Assembly: GCA_001750645.1 (NCBI GenBank)
Contig: MEIF01000003.1
Location: forward strand, 1-64,000
Reading direction: 5' to 3'
DNA from: Gammaproteobacteria bacterium AqS3
Lineage (GTDB): Bacteria; Pseudomonadota; Gammaproteobacteria; MEIF01; AqS3
DNA: 64,000 bases
In this document: positions 11,209 through 19,970 of the stretch, piece after piece
Numbering within the stretch: the stretch's first letter is position 1
Layout: every line of letters starts with the position of its first letter
The notes under the pieces: generated by a model
Database searches by the model: none
What the model was told of the DNA's origin: nothing
Seen by the model: the letters and a program-made list of their open reading frames with translations, nothing else
Translations under genes and position numbers: made by a program

Positions 11209-12558
11209 CTACCTCTTGGATTTGGATGCCGCCGCCGAGCGCGCGCTGCCGGTCTTGGTCGCTGCGGCGCTCTTGGATTCCCTCGGGCGCCCGGGTCCGC
11301 GCTTGGCCGCAGCGGAAGTCCCGCCCGCACCGGCGGCTTCCGGGGAGGTCTTGTTTTTTGACCCCTTGGGGCGGCCCGGACCCCGTTTCGGCGGCTCCGC
11401 CGAGGCGCCGGGTTCGGGCTCGGATGCGGGCTTGCTGCGCGAACCCCTGGGACGGCCCGGACCCCGTTTGTCGGGTTCTGCGGCCGCCGCGCGCTCGCTG
11501 CCGCCTGTGTCGACGTTTTCCGCAGAGCTCTCGGCGGGGGGTCTTTGGGCGGGTTTGGGGTCGGCAGTTTTGGCTTCCGGGGCTTTGGTTTGCGAGGATT
11601 CGCCTTCCCGATGCCGCACCCTGTCGAGCGCGCCCCTCTCGGACGGCGTCGTCCGGGGGGTTTCGGCCTTGGGCGTGTCGCCGGGTCGACCGGCCGGCGC
11701 CTGTGTTCTCGGTGCAGCCCCCGTCGCCGGCGGCCGGATCGGATCGCGCCGCTCTGAATCCGCCCGGGCGACATTCGGTCGCCCCGCCGCCGGTCGCGCC
11801 TCAGCCGGCGTTCTCGGGCGCGGGGCGCCGCCGACCCGCAGAGTTCTCGTCGGAGCCTGGATTTTCCCCAGCCGCTCCGGCTGCGGCTGTGCAACCGGCT
11901 CCACCGGCTCGCCCAGCGACCACCTCACCAGCGCACTCCAGGCCTCGGCCTCTCGCTCATTGCGCGTCAGCGACGCGGTCTCGTGGATGCTCTGCCCGTC
12001 AAAGAGCGTGCGCTGGTAGGACTTGGACTCTCCGAACAGCGCGATCAGCGGGATGTCGACCTCGGAGAGAAACGCCTCAAAATCGGAGAAGTCGCTGCGA
12101 TCGTCCTGATCGCGGCAGCGGTTGCCGACTGCGCAAACCGGCATCTGCCTGTCCAGATAAACCGGGTGCAGCAGTATTTCGGCGATGAAGTCGACGGCGA
12201 CCTCCATATCGAGGGGCGACGGGGTGATCGGCAAAATCAGTCGATCACTGCGCTTGAGCACCTCACCGAGCGCCTGGCCGTGCAGCGCCGCACTGGTGTC
12301 CATGACGACCTGCGAACGCTCGGAGGCCAGCAGCTGGTTCAAATCCTCCCAGGGTGCATCCTCAAGCGTGGCGTCAATGCCCATGACGCTCGGCCTGCGC
12401 CCCCTTCTCCGGGCAACCCACATCATCGCCGACTGCTGCACATCCCAGTCGGCAAGGGCGACCGGGTAGTTGTGCATTGCAAAGTAGGTCGCCAGATTGA
12501 TGGACAAAGTGGTTTTGCCGCATCCGCCCTTAGAGTTAATTAATGCAATCTTCTGCAA
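11209..12558 (-). CDS. ParA/MinD-like P-loop ATPase with long low-complexity C-terminal tail carrying three AT-hook motifs
   Basis: N-term MQKIALINSKGGCGKTTLSINLATYFAMHNYPVALADWDVQQSA; C-term KRGPGRPRGSRSK, KRGPGRPKGSKNK, KRGPGRPRESKSA. Confidence 0.88.
   Translation of the reverse strand: MQKIALINSKGGCGKTTLSINLATYFAMHNYPVALADWDVQQSAMMWVARRRGRRPSVMGIDATLEDAPWEDLNQLLASERSQVVMDTSAALHGQALGEVLKRSDRLILPITPSPLDMEVAVDFIAEILLHPVYLDRQMPVCAVGNRCRDQDDRSDFSDFEAFLSEVDIPLIALFGESKSYQRTLFDGQSIHETASLTRNEREAEAWSALVRWSLGEPVEPVAQPQPERLGKIQAPTRTLRVGGAPRPRTPAEARPAAGRPNVARADSERRDPIRPPATGAAPRTQAPAGRPGDTPKAETPRTTPSERGALDRVRHREGESSQTKAPEAKTADPKPAQRPPAESSAENVDTGGSERAAAAEPDKRGPGRPRGSRSKPASEPEPGASAEPPKRGPGRPKGSKNKTSPEAAGAGGTSAAAKRGPGRPRESKSAAATKTGSARSAAASKSKR
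11270..11470 (-). repeat. Three coding repeats encoding AT-hook motifs (KRGPGRPxxSxxK) in the ParA-like protein tail
   Basis: Recurring ...gggcggcccggaccccgttt... style segments; translated GPGRP occurs three times with basic flanks. Confidence 0.85.
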
Positions 12559-13834
12559 AATCTTGCCGGCGCACCGCGCCCTCTGCGTGGCTCGAACCGA
12601 GCAATGTTAGCAGTTGCGAGCCATTTTGCGGATGCCTCAGCAGCGGCGGCGGGTTATTCCAGGCGGAGACGGCGGCGGGCTCATCGAGACTCCAAAGACA
12701 CAGATCGACCGGGCTGCCGGCGGTCACTTCGACCGGCTCCAGCCCGAGGATGGCGCGCGGTGCGGTCGTGATCGCGCGCACCAGCGCCGGCAGCGGAATG
12801 TCGCGCCGCAGCCGGGAAAAATACGGCAGCAGGGCGTCCAGTCCGGCGACCCCGGCCCCGAAATCGCTGAAAAACGGCAGGGCTGCACCGCGCGCGGCGG
12901 GACGGTGGTCGGTGCACAGGGCGTCGAGCGTCCCGTCGATCAGGCCCTGGCGCAGTGCGGCGGCGTCCTCGGCGGTGCGCAGCGGCGGGTCGAGGTCGTA
13001 GCCGGCCTGATAGCCGGGGATTTCGGCGCCGGTGTGCACCAGGTGGTAGACGGCGGCATCGCAGGTGACGCGCGCGCCCCGCTCCCTGGCCTCGGCGATC
13101 AGCCGCAGCGAGCGGGCACAGCTGATGCGGCCGATGTGGATGCGCACGCCGGTGCGCTCGGCCAGCTGCAGGACGCGGGCGACCTCGACGGTCTCGGCCT
13201 CGGGCGGCGACTCCGGCAGCCCCAGACGGCTGCTGACCGGGCCGGGATGCACCGCCCCCGCACCGGCCCAGTCGGGGTGCAGGCAGCGCAGCAGCACCGT
13301 CGCCCCGCAGGTCTCGGCGTACTGCATGGCGTGCAGCAGCAGGCGCAGACTCTGCGGAGCCGGCGCCCCGCCCAGACTCAGCGCCGCCGCTCCGGCATCG
13401 AGCAGGGTGCGCATCGGCGCCAGCTGCCGGTCGCCCAGATCATGGGTCAGCGCCCCCAGCGGCAGATACCGGGCCGTCCTGGGGCCGAGATCCAGCTCGG
13501 CGATGCTGCGCACCGCCCACTGGCTGTCGAGCGGCTGCTGCCGGCCCGGCTGCAGGGCGACGGCGGTGAAGCCGCAGCGCAGCGCATGACCGGCCTCCTC
13601 GGCGAGCCTCTCAGGGGTACACCTCTCGTGCTCGAACAGCCCGCAGTGCAGTTCGACGAATCCGGGGGAGAGCACGCAGCCGGCGGCCTCGGTGATCGCC
13701 GCAGCGCTCGCCTCAAACCCCGCAGGGGCGGCGCCGACGGCGGCGATGCGGCCATCGGCGACGTAGACGTCTGTGACCGCATCGCACCCGGCGGTCGGGT
13801 CGATCAGCCGCACCCCGCGCAGGAGCCGCATCAC
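12536..13834 (-). CDS. pyrC': Dihydroorotase-like protein, probably non-catalytic PyrC' partner of PyrB
   Basis: VRLIDPTAGCDAVTDVYVADGRIAAVG amidohydrolase N-term; usual H-x-H metal motif is HCG (PGFVELHCGLFEHE); directly follows pyrB with an ATGA overlap. Confidence 0.85.
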   Translation of the reverse strand: MMRLLRGVRLIDPTAGCDAVTDVYVADGRIAAVGAAPAGFEASAAAITEAAGCVLSPGFVELHCGLFEHERCTPERLAEEAGHALRCGFTAVALQPGRQQPLDSQWAVRSIAELDLGPRTARYLPLGALTHDLGDRQLAPMRTLLDAGAAALSLGGAPAPQSLRLLLHAMQYAETCGATVLLRCLHPDWAGAGAVHPGPVSSRLGLPESPPEAETVEVARVLQLAERTGVRIHIGRISCARSLRLIAEARERGARVTCDAAVYHLVHTGAEIPGYQAGYDLDPPLRTAEDAAALRQGLIDGTLDALCTDHRPAARGAALPFFSDFGAGVAGLDALLPYFSRLRRDIPLPALVRAITTAPRAILGLEPVEVTAGSPVDLCLWSLDEPAAVSAWNNPPPLLRHPQNGSQLLTLLGSSHAEGAVRRQDFAEDCIN

Positions 13835-14769
13835 GCGGCATCCCCACCCAGCAGCATCTGCATCACCGCCATGCGCACCCAGACGCCGTTCTCGACCTGC
13901 CTGAGGATCAGCGAGCGCTCTGAATCGGCCAGCTGTGACGAAATCTCGACGCCGCGATTGATCGGGCCGGGGTGCAGCACGAACGCCCCGGGCGCGGCCC
14001 AGCCGAGCCGCTCATGATCCAGTCCGTAGCCCTGGCGGTACTCCTCGGCCGAGGGCAGCAGCGACGCCCCGAGCATGCGCTCGTTCTGCAGCCGCAGGGC
14101 GATGATGACCTCGACCCCGGCCAGACCCTCGGCCAGATCGGTGAAGTTGCGCGCCCCCAGCGCCTCGGGGTGGCTGGGCAGCAGCGTCGCCGGACCGATC
14201 AGGCGCAGATCGGCAACGCCCAGAACGCGCAGACCCTGGAGCAGCGAGCGCGCCACGCGCGAGTGGCGCACGTCGCCGACGATGGCCAGGGCGAGCCCGT
14301 CAAAGCCGCCGCGGTGGTCGCGGATGGTCATCAGATCGAGCAGCGCCTGGGTGGGATGGGCGTGGAAGCCGTCACCGGCGTTGATGACCGCAACCGCCTC
14401 CCCCATGACCTCGGCCGCATAAGCCGCCGCCCCGCTGCTGCTGTGGCGGATGACGACGATGTCCGGACGCATGGCGCGCAGCGTCTGCAGCGTGTCGCGC
14501 AGCGACTCGCCCTTGGTGATCGATGAGCCCTCGACATCGAAGTTCAGCACCCGAAGGCCGAGGCGCGCCGCGGCAAACTCAAAGCTGAAGCGCGTGCGCG
14601 TGCTGTTCTCGAAGAACAGGTTCAGCAGCGTGCGCGAGTGCTCCGGCGGGGCGAAGCTCTGCTGGCTGCGCAGCGCCGCGGCGGTGTCCAGAATGTTGTG
14701 CAGCGCAGGGGCGTCCAGATCGTCCAGCGTCAGCAGATGACGCAGCGGCGGCTGGGGCACCTCAGCCAT
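13831..14769 (-). CDS. pyrB: Aspartate carbamoyltransferase catalytic subunit
   Basis: MAEVPQPPLRHLLTLDDL..LNLFFENSTRTRFSFEFAAARLG, GDGFHAHPTQALLDLMTI, VLHPGPINRGVEI. Start trimmed from 15027. Confidence 0.95.
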   Translation of the reverse strand: MAEVPQPPLRHLLTLDDLDAPALHNILDTAAALRSQQSFAPPEHSRTLLNLFFENSTRTRFSFEFAAARLGLRVLNFDVEGSSITKGESLRDTLQTLRAMRPDIVVIRHSSSGAAAYAAEVMGEAVAVINAGDGFHAHPTQALLDLMTIRDHRGGFDGLALAIVGDVRHSRVARSLLQGLRVLGVADLRLIGPATLLPSHPEALGARNFTDLAEGLAGVEVIIALRLQNERMLGASLLPSAEEYRQGYGLDHERLGWAAPGAFVLHPGPINRGVEISSQLADSERSLILRQVENGVWVRMAVMQMLLGGDAA

Positions 14770-15214
14770 CCCCGGAGAGCCTGAGCTTGACGAGACTGCT
14801 GGCCTCGCCCAGATCGGCGCGCCCCTGCAGGCGCCGCTTGACGGCACCCATTGCCCGGCCCATGTCGCGAATGTCGGACACCCCGGCCTCGGCGAGGATC
14901 TCCGAGACGGCCTCGGCGAGGGCGTCGCCGCTGAGCTGCTCCGGCAGGTAGGCGGACAGGTGTTCGGCCTCGGCCGCCTCCTTTTCGGCCAGGTCGGTGC
15001 GACCGGCCTCGGCGAAGGTTTCGGCATTCTCGCGCCGCTGCTTGACCAGCTTGATCAGCAGCCCCTGCAGATCCGCCTCGGCAAGCTCTTCGCCGGCCTT
15101 GATCTCGAGCTTCTGAATTTCCGACAGGGTCATGCGCAGGGCGTCGAGGCGCAGCCTCTCGCCGGCCTTGAGCGCCTCCTTGACGTCATTTTTCAGCTGC
15201 GCTTTGATGCTCAT
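14762..15214 (-). CDS. GatB/YqeY domain protein
   Basis: MSIKAQLKNDVKEALKAGERLRLDALRMTLSEIQKLEI...MGRAMGAVKRRLQGRADLGEASSLVK. Confidence 0.9.
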   Translation of the reverse strand: MSIKAQLKNDVKEALKAGERLRLDALRMTLSEIQKLEIKAGEELAEADLQGLLIKLVKQRRENAETFAEAGRTDLAEKEAAEAEHLSAYLPEQLSGDALAEAVSEILAEAGVSDIRDMGRAMGAVKRRLQGRADLGEASSLVKLRLSGDG

Positions 15215-15233
15215 ATTCCCCACCCCCCGGTCA

Positions 15234-15263
15234 TAAAAAAACCGGCGCCGCTACGCGCCGGTT
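15234..15263 (-). terminator. Rho-independent terminator-like hairpin downstream of rpsU
   Basis: Minus strand AACCGGCGC-GTAGCG-GCGCCGGTTTTTTT: 9-bp perfect stem (15240-15248 / 15255-15263) followed by a T run. Confidence 0.8.
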
Positions 15264-15296
15264 CAATGCGTCTGCACTCTGGCCATTCAGGTCAGA

Positions 15297-15512
15297 TCAA
15301 AACGAGCGGTTCAGCCTTTGATCCACCATCCGGCTCTTCTTGTGCTGCCGCTTGACCGCCGCCTTGCGCAGGCGGCGACGCTTCCAGGTGGGCTTTTCGT
15401 GAAACTCGCGGCGCTTCAATTCGTTGATGATCCCGGCGCGGTCGCAGGCGCGCTTGAAGCGCCGCAGGCAAGTGTCAAACTGCTCGTTGTCGTTGATGCG
15501 AATGCTCGGCAC
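15297..15512 (-). CDS. rpsU: 30S ribosomal protein S21 (GTG start)
   Basis: (V)PSIRINDNEQFDTCLRRFKRACDRAGIINELKRREFHEKPTWKRRRLRKAAVKR. Confidence 0.93.
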   Translation of the reverse strand: MPSIRINDNEQFDTCLRRFKRACDRAGIINELKRREFHEKPTWKRRRLRKAAVKRQHKKSRMVDQRLNRSF

Positions 15513-15557
15513 AGGATCGACACCGCTCAAAAAGCGCGCGGAGTTTAGCACAGGGTC

Positions 15558-16073
15558 CTACCGCTCCGGCTCGGCCTGGGGCAGGTCGGCCGAGGCGATG
15601 TACTCGCCGAAACTCTCGCACCAGATCGTCACGGCCCGGGCCTGTGCGAAGGCCTCAAGGGGTGCGGGGTAGACCTGGGCGCCCTGAAAGCTCTTCAGCT
15701 TGGCCAGGCGCATCCGGCCGGCATCGGCGAGGAAGTCGGCCTCGGTTTCAATGCCGGCTGTCCGGTTGAGGTAGATCCAGAAATTCGGCCCCGGCCCGAC
15801 TTCAAAATCCTCGGCGAATTCCAGCAGCACGCTGCCGGCGCCCTGCGGGTAGACGTTCAGGCCGCCCCGGCCCCAGTGCACCATGTCCTGTCCCGGTGAG
15901 CCCTCGCGCAGCTGCGTGCGCACCAGCACGGACAGCCCCTCGGGGGCGGGCTGGTTGACCGGCTCCGGCGGGAACAGAAACGGATAGGCGATCAGCATGC
16001 CCCCGGCGCCGGCGACGCCCCCCAGGGCAGTCCCCAGCAGCAGCCCGAGTGTGATCGACACGCTGCGGTGCAC
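15558..16073 (-). CDS. DM13 domain-containing membrane-anchored/secreted protein
   Basis: N-terminal hydrophobic segment; LEFAEDFEVGPGPNFWIYLNR...RLAKLKSFQGAQVYPAP...ARAVTIWCESFGEYIASADL. Confidence 0.75.
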   Translation of the reverse strand: MHRSVSITLGLLLGTALGGVAGAGGMLIAYPFLFPPEPVNQPAPEGLSVLVRTQLREGSPGQDMVHWGRGGLNVYPQGAGSVLLEFAEDFEVGPGPNFWIYLNRTAGIETEADFLADAGRMRLAKLKSFQGAQVYPAPLEAFAQARAVTIWCESFGEYIASADLPQAEPER

Positions 16074-16076
16074 AGC

Positions 16077-16931
16077 TCAGAGCGCCCCGAACAGATGCTC
16101 AAATGCGGCGAGCATGCCGAGCGCCCCCAGGATGCCGCCGAGCAGCAGGCCGCACAGGCAGGCGGCCAGGAAGGGATGCCGCAGCCCCCAGCCGGGGGGG
16201 CTCTCCGCAGTCTCGCCGCCCTCGCCCCGGGTCAGGAACAGTCCCAGCTCAAACAGCAGCCACATCGGCACCGCCAGCAGAACCTGGGAAAAGATGTCCG
16301 GCGGCGTCATCAGCATGCCGACGACAAAGAACAGCACGACCAGATAGGGCCGCTTTTCGATCAGCGAGCGGCGCTCGACCGCACCGCTGCGCACCAGCAC
16401 CAGGATCAGCACCGGGGTCTCAAACGCGAGTCCGAAGGCGAAGAACAGCTTGATGACGAAATTCAGGTAGGCGTTGATGTCGGTCATGACCTGGACGCCG
16501 TCCGGGGCGACCGAGACGAAAAAGCCGAATATCAGCGGAAACACCACGAAGTAGGCGAAGGCGATGCCGGAGAAGAACAGCGCCACGCCCGAGCCCACCA
16601 GCGGCAGCATCATCCGCGCCTCCCGGCGGTACAGCCCCGGGGCGATGAAGCGCCAGAGCTGCAGCAGCACGTAGGGAATGGCGATGCAGAAGGCCACAAA
16701 GAAGCACAGCTTCAGCGGCACCAGCAGCGGAGTCGCCACCTCGGTGGCAATCATGCCGCCGGGCAGCTGGGACTGCAGCGGGGCTGAGAGCCCCTCGTAA
16801 ATCTGCCGGGAGAATGGCAGGCAGGCCAGAAACACCGCCAGCACGGCGATCAGGGCGCGCAGGGTGCAGCCGCGCAGCTCCAGCAGGTGCTCAACGATGG
16901 GCCTGGGCTGGTCCTCCTCGGCGTAGGTCAT
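16077..16931 (-). CDS. tatC: Sec-independent protein translocase TatC
   Basis: HLLELRGCTLRALIAVL..., FVAFCIAIPYVLLQLWRFIAPGLYRREARM, FGLAFETPVLILVLVRSG. Confidence 0.95.
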   Translation of the reverse strand: MTYAEEDQPRPIVEHLLELRGCTLRALIAVLAVFLACLPFSRQIYEGLSAPLQSQLPGGMIATEVATPLLVPLKLCFFVAFCIAIPYVLLQLWRFIAPGLYRREARMMLPLVGSGVALFFSGIAFAYFVVFPLIFGFFVSVAPDGVQVMTDINAYLNFVIKLFFAFGLAFETPVLILVLVRSGAVERRSLIEKRPYLVVLFFVVGMLMTPPDIFSQVLLAVPMWLLFELGLFLTRGEGGETAESPPGWGLRHPFLAACLCGLLLGGILGALGMLAAFEHLFGAL

Positions 16932-17299
16932 GCCTTGCGGTCGCCGTCCCGGGCCGGCGGCGGGTCTTGCGGCTGATCCGGAGCCGGGTCCGAAGCTGGA
17001 TCGACCGGATCGGTCGGGTCGGTCGGGTCGGCTGGATCGGGGTCCGGCGCCCCGCTGCGCTGCGCATCGTCCCGGTCGCGGTTGATCGAGCGCATGACAT
17101 CGCGGTTGAACAGATCCTGCTCCAGGCCGTGGACATCCAGCTGCTGCTCGACCTCCTGCTGCATCGAGCCGAGCCAGGCGCGCAGCCGGCGCCAGCGCGC
17201 CAAGATCTGCCGGACCAGCTCGGGCAGCCGCGCCGGGCCGACCACCAGCAGTCCCAGCAGCAGCACCAGGACCAGCTCAAAAAAGCCGATGTCAAACAT
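16928..17299 (-). CDS. tatB: Sec-independent protein translocase TatB with Asp-Pro-rich tail
   Basis: [31 protein letters not shown]; overlaps tatC and tatA ends. Start trimmed from 17662. Confidence 0.93.
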   Translation of the reverse strand: MFDIGFFELVLVLLLGLLVVGPARLPELVRQILARWRRLRAWLGSMQQEVEQQLDVHGLEQDLFNRDVMRSINRDRDDAQRSGAPDPDPADPTDPTDPVDPASDPAPDQPQDPPPARDGDRKA

Positions 17300-17523
17300 T
17301 AGCCGCCCGAACCGGGGGCCTTGGGCGGCTGGGAACCTGGGTCGTCGTCTGAATCCGATCTGCGGCTGTCGGATGATTCCTCCTCTTCGGAGGATTTGCG
17401 AAAACTGCGCAGCGCCGCCCCGAGGTCGCTGCCGATGCTGCGAATGCGCTTGCTGCCGAACAGCAGCAGCACGATCGCCAGCACGATTAGAAGCTGCCAG
17501 ATGCTGATTCCGCCAAATCCCAT
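17299..17523 (-). CDS. tatA: Sec-independent protein translocase TatA
   Basis: [44 protein letters not shown]. Confidence 0.95.
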   Translation of the reverse strand: MGFGGISIWQLLIVLAIVLLLFGSKRIRSIGSDLGAALRSFRKSSEEEESSDSRRSDSDDDPGSQPPKAPGSGG

Positions 17524-17535
17524 TGTCCTGCCCCG

Positions 17536-17889
17536 CTAGGGTGAACCGCTGCGCGCGGCCTTTTCCCGATGTCCGGACGTGCCCTGCCGCCGACCCAGTT
17601 CGGCAAGTATATCGCCGGATTGCAGGCCGAGATGATGCAGCCCCACCAGACTGTGGAACCACAGGTCGGCGGCCTCGTGTATCAGCGCCGAGCGCCGCTC
17701 GGGTTCGTCGGCCTCGGCCAGCGCCAGCAGCGCCTCGGCGAACTCTTCCGCCTCCTCGGCGACCTTGGCCAGGATGGCCTCGGATCCCCCGGCATAGAGC
17801 GAGGCGACATACGACTCATCGGGCTCGGCCTCCCGGCGCGCGGCGAGGGTCTCGTCCAATTGACTCAGCACGCCTGCGGGTTCGCTCAC
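17536..17889 (-). CDS. hisE: Phosphoribosyl-ATP pyrophosphatase
   Basis: ESYVASLYAGGSEAILAKVAEEAEEFAEALLA...LIHEAADLWFHSLVGLHHLGL. Confidence 0.92.
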   Translation of the reverse strand: MSEPAGVLSQLDETLAARREAEPDESYVASLYAGGSEAILAKVAEEAEEFAEALLALAEADEPERRSALIHEAADLWFHSLVGLHHLGLQSGDILAELGRRQGTSGHREKAARSGSP

Positions 17890-17898
17890 GGACGGCTC

Positions 17899-19413
17899 CT
17901 AGGCATTGCACCACTGCGCAATGTACGGATACAGGCCGGCGCCGGCGACTCCGATCAGCGCGCCCAGGGCGATCAGCAGCAGCGTCCGGGGGCGGGAGGC
18001 GGAGGCCGGGGCGCTCCGGGCGGGGGCGGCGCCGCTCTTGATGGAGGCCAGCGCCGCCTCGGGCAGCTGCACGAGCGCATCGAGTGCGCCCACGAGGCGC
18101 CCCAGCACGGCTCTGGGGCCGTAGTGCTCGGCGTGCCAGCTGCGCAGCATCGGCACGGCGATGTCCCAGAGGTTGAGCTCGGGGTCGAGCTGCCGCCCCA
18201 GCCCCTCGATCTGCAGCAGCGTCTTGTGCAGCAGAGCCAGGTTGGTCGGCAGCCGGAAGCGAAACTCGTATCCCGCCTGGAATATCTTGCCGACCACCTC
18301 CGCCAGCGAGATCTGCCCCAGCGGGGCGCCGCGCACCGGCTCGGCGATGCGGCGGATGACCACCCCGAGCCGCGCCATCGGCGCCTCGGGGGAGACCCAG
18401 CCGGCCCGCGCCAGGGTCTGCGCCATGCCGTCGTAGTCGCCCTCGTCCAGGTGCAGGAACAGCTTGACCAGGGTGGCCATGTTGCGCCGCTCCAATGATC
18501 CGGCGATGGCGCAGTCGATCGACAGATACCGGGGGTCCTCCGGCCTGGTGATGTCGACAAAGTGGTTGCCCGGGTGCATGTCGGCGTGGAAGAAGTTGTC
18601 GCTCAGCAATTGGGTGAAAAAGATGCGCACGCCGCGCTCGGCCAGCAGGGACAGGTCGACGCCGGCGCTGCGCAGCCCCTCCAGATCGTCCAGGGCAATG
18701 CCCGAGACGCGCTCGGAGACCATCAGCCGCTCGGTGGTGTACTGCGGGTGGATCTGCGCGATGCGGTAGAGCCTGTGGGTGCGGGCATTGCGCGCCATCA
18801 GCTCGGCGTACAGCGCCTCGATGCGCAGGTCCATCTCATCGAGAATGATGCGCTCATAGTCGGCCAGCACATCGGCCAGCTTGAAGCGCTGAAAATCCGG
18901 CCTGATGAATTCGACGATGCGCCCCAGCAGCCGCAGCACGTCCAGGTCGCGCCGCACGCGCCGGTCGAGGTTGGGCCGGACGATCTTGATGACCACGGCC
19001 TCGCCGGAGTGCAGGCGCGCCGCGTGTACCTGGGCGATCGACGCCGCGGCCAGCGGGGCCGCCTCGTACTCGGCAAACACCTCGTCGACCGGGGCGCCCA
19101 GCTCGGCCTCGATCAGCTCCCGGGCGCGCCCCGGGTCGATGGGCGAGACGGCGTCGCGCAGCCGCCGCAGGGCCTGGATGAGCTCGGGGGTGAACAGGTC
19201 GGCGCGGTTGGAGAGCAGCTGGCCGAGCTTGATGTAGATCGGACCCAGACGCTCAAGGGCGCCGGCGAAGCGCTCGGCATCCGAGGTGCGCCCGCGCGGC
19301 ACCAGCCAAAACGGCCACAGCCAGAGCCACCAGGGCCGCCCGGGCAGCAGCACGTCCAGGCGGTACCAGGTGCAGATCAGCCCCAGCTGCAGCAGCTGCA
19401 GGACTGCGATCAC
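17899..19413 (-). CDS. ubiB: Ubiquinone biosynthesis ABC1/UbiB kinase-like protein
   Basis: LGPIYIKLGQLLSNRADLFTPELIQALRRLRDAV, AAASIAQVHAARL, NFFHADMHPGNHFVD. Confidence 0.94.
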   Translation of the reverse strand: MIAVLQLLQLGLICTWYRLDVLLPGRPWWLWLWPFWLVPRGRTSDAERFAGALERLGPIYIKLGQLLSNRADLFTPELIQALRRLRDAVSPIDPGRARELIEAELGAPVDEVFAEYEAAPLAAASIAQVHAARLHSGEAVVIKIVRPNLDRRVRRDLDVLRLLGRIVEFIRPDFQRFKLADVLADYERIILDEMDLRIEALYAELMARNARTHRLYRIAQIHPQYTTERLMVSERVSGIALDDLEGLRSAGVDLSLLAERGVRIFFTQLLSDNFFHADMHPGNHFVDITRPEDPRYLSIDCAIAGSLERRNMATLVKLFLHLDEGDYDGMAQTLARAGWVSPEAPMARLGVVIRRIAEPVRGAPLGQISLAEVVGKIFQAGYEFRFRLPTNLALLHKTLLQIEGLGRQLDPELNLWDIAVPMLRSWHAEHYGPRAVLGRLVGALDALVQLPEAALASIKSGAAPARSAPASASRPRTLLLIALGALIGVAGAGLYPYIAQWCNA

Positions 19414-19970
19414 GGCCCGCGCCCGTCCAGGCGCGCCTGGAGCCGGTCGATGCTCAGCTGCAGATCCTGGGTGCGCCGCACAAATTCGGCGTATTCATCG
19501 TCGCGGACGCCGGCATCCCGAACCCAGCCGGCCAGCGCCGCCCCGGCCGCCCTGACCTGGGGCTCGCGCGCGCGGAGCTCGCCGGCGATGAGCCCGGCCG
19601 GGCCGTCGCCTATGGCGCGCACCAGCAGCAGGTGCCAGGACGGGCCGAGCTTTTTGAGGGCCTCGAGCAGGCGCTGCGCCCGCTCGGCCTCGCCCTCGAT
19701 CAGGAGGCTGCGCGAATCGCCGCCGAGGGCGCGCAGAAAACCCAGCGGGGTCGCCGAAACCTGCGCCTCGGCTGTGCCAAAGTCGGCCAATTGCAGGATG
19801 CCGCCGGGGGCAATGCGCAGGCCCAGATGCACCCCCGAGCAGTCCAGGTCGAGCGAGACCCCGTCCAGCTCGGCCAGCGCCGCCCTGCCCTCGGGATCGG
19901 TCGAGGCCACCTCGGCCAGGGCGCGGTTGAGCAGCTCAAACACGGCGCACGCCCCAGTGAATCGCGACAA
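19410..19970 (-). CDS. ubiJ: Ubiquinone biosynthesis accessory factor UbiJ (SCP2 domain)
   Basis: Position between ubiE and ubiB; FELLNRALAEVASTDPEGRAALAELDGVSLDLDCSGVHLGLRIAPGGI. Confidence 0.85.
   Translation of the reverse strand: MSRFTGACAVFELLNRALAEVASTDPEGRAALAELDGVSLDLDCSGVHLGLRIAPGGILQLADFGTAEAQVSATPLGFLRALGGDSRSLLIEGEAERAQRLLEALKKLGPSWHLLLVRAIGDGPAGLIAGELRAREPQVRAAGAALAGWVRDAGVRDDEYAEFVRRTQDLQLSIDRLQARLDGRGP

Noticed and set aside
12614-14017. 467-aa plus-strand ORF opposite pyrC'
   Set aside because: Shadow ORF; pyrC'/pyrB are clear on the minus strand.
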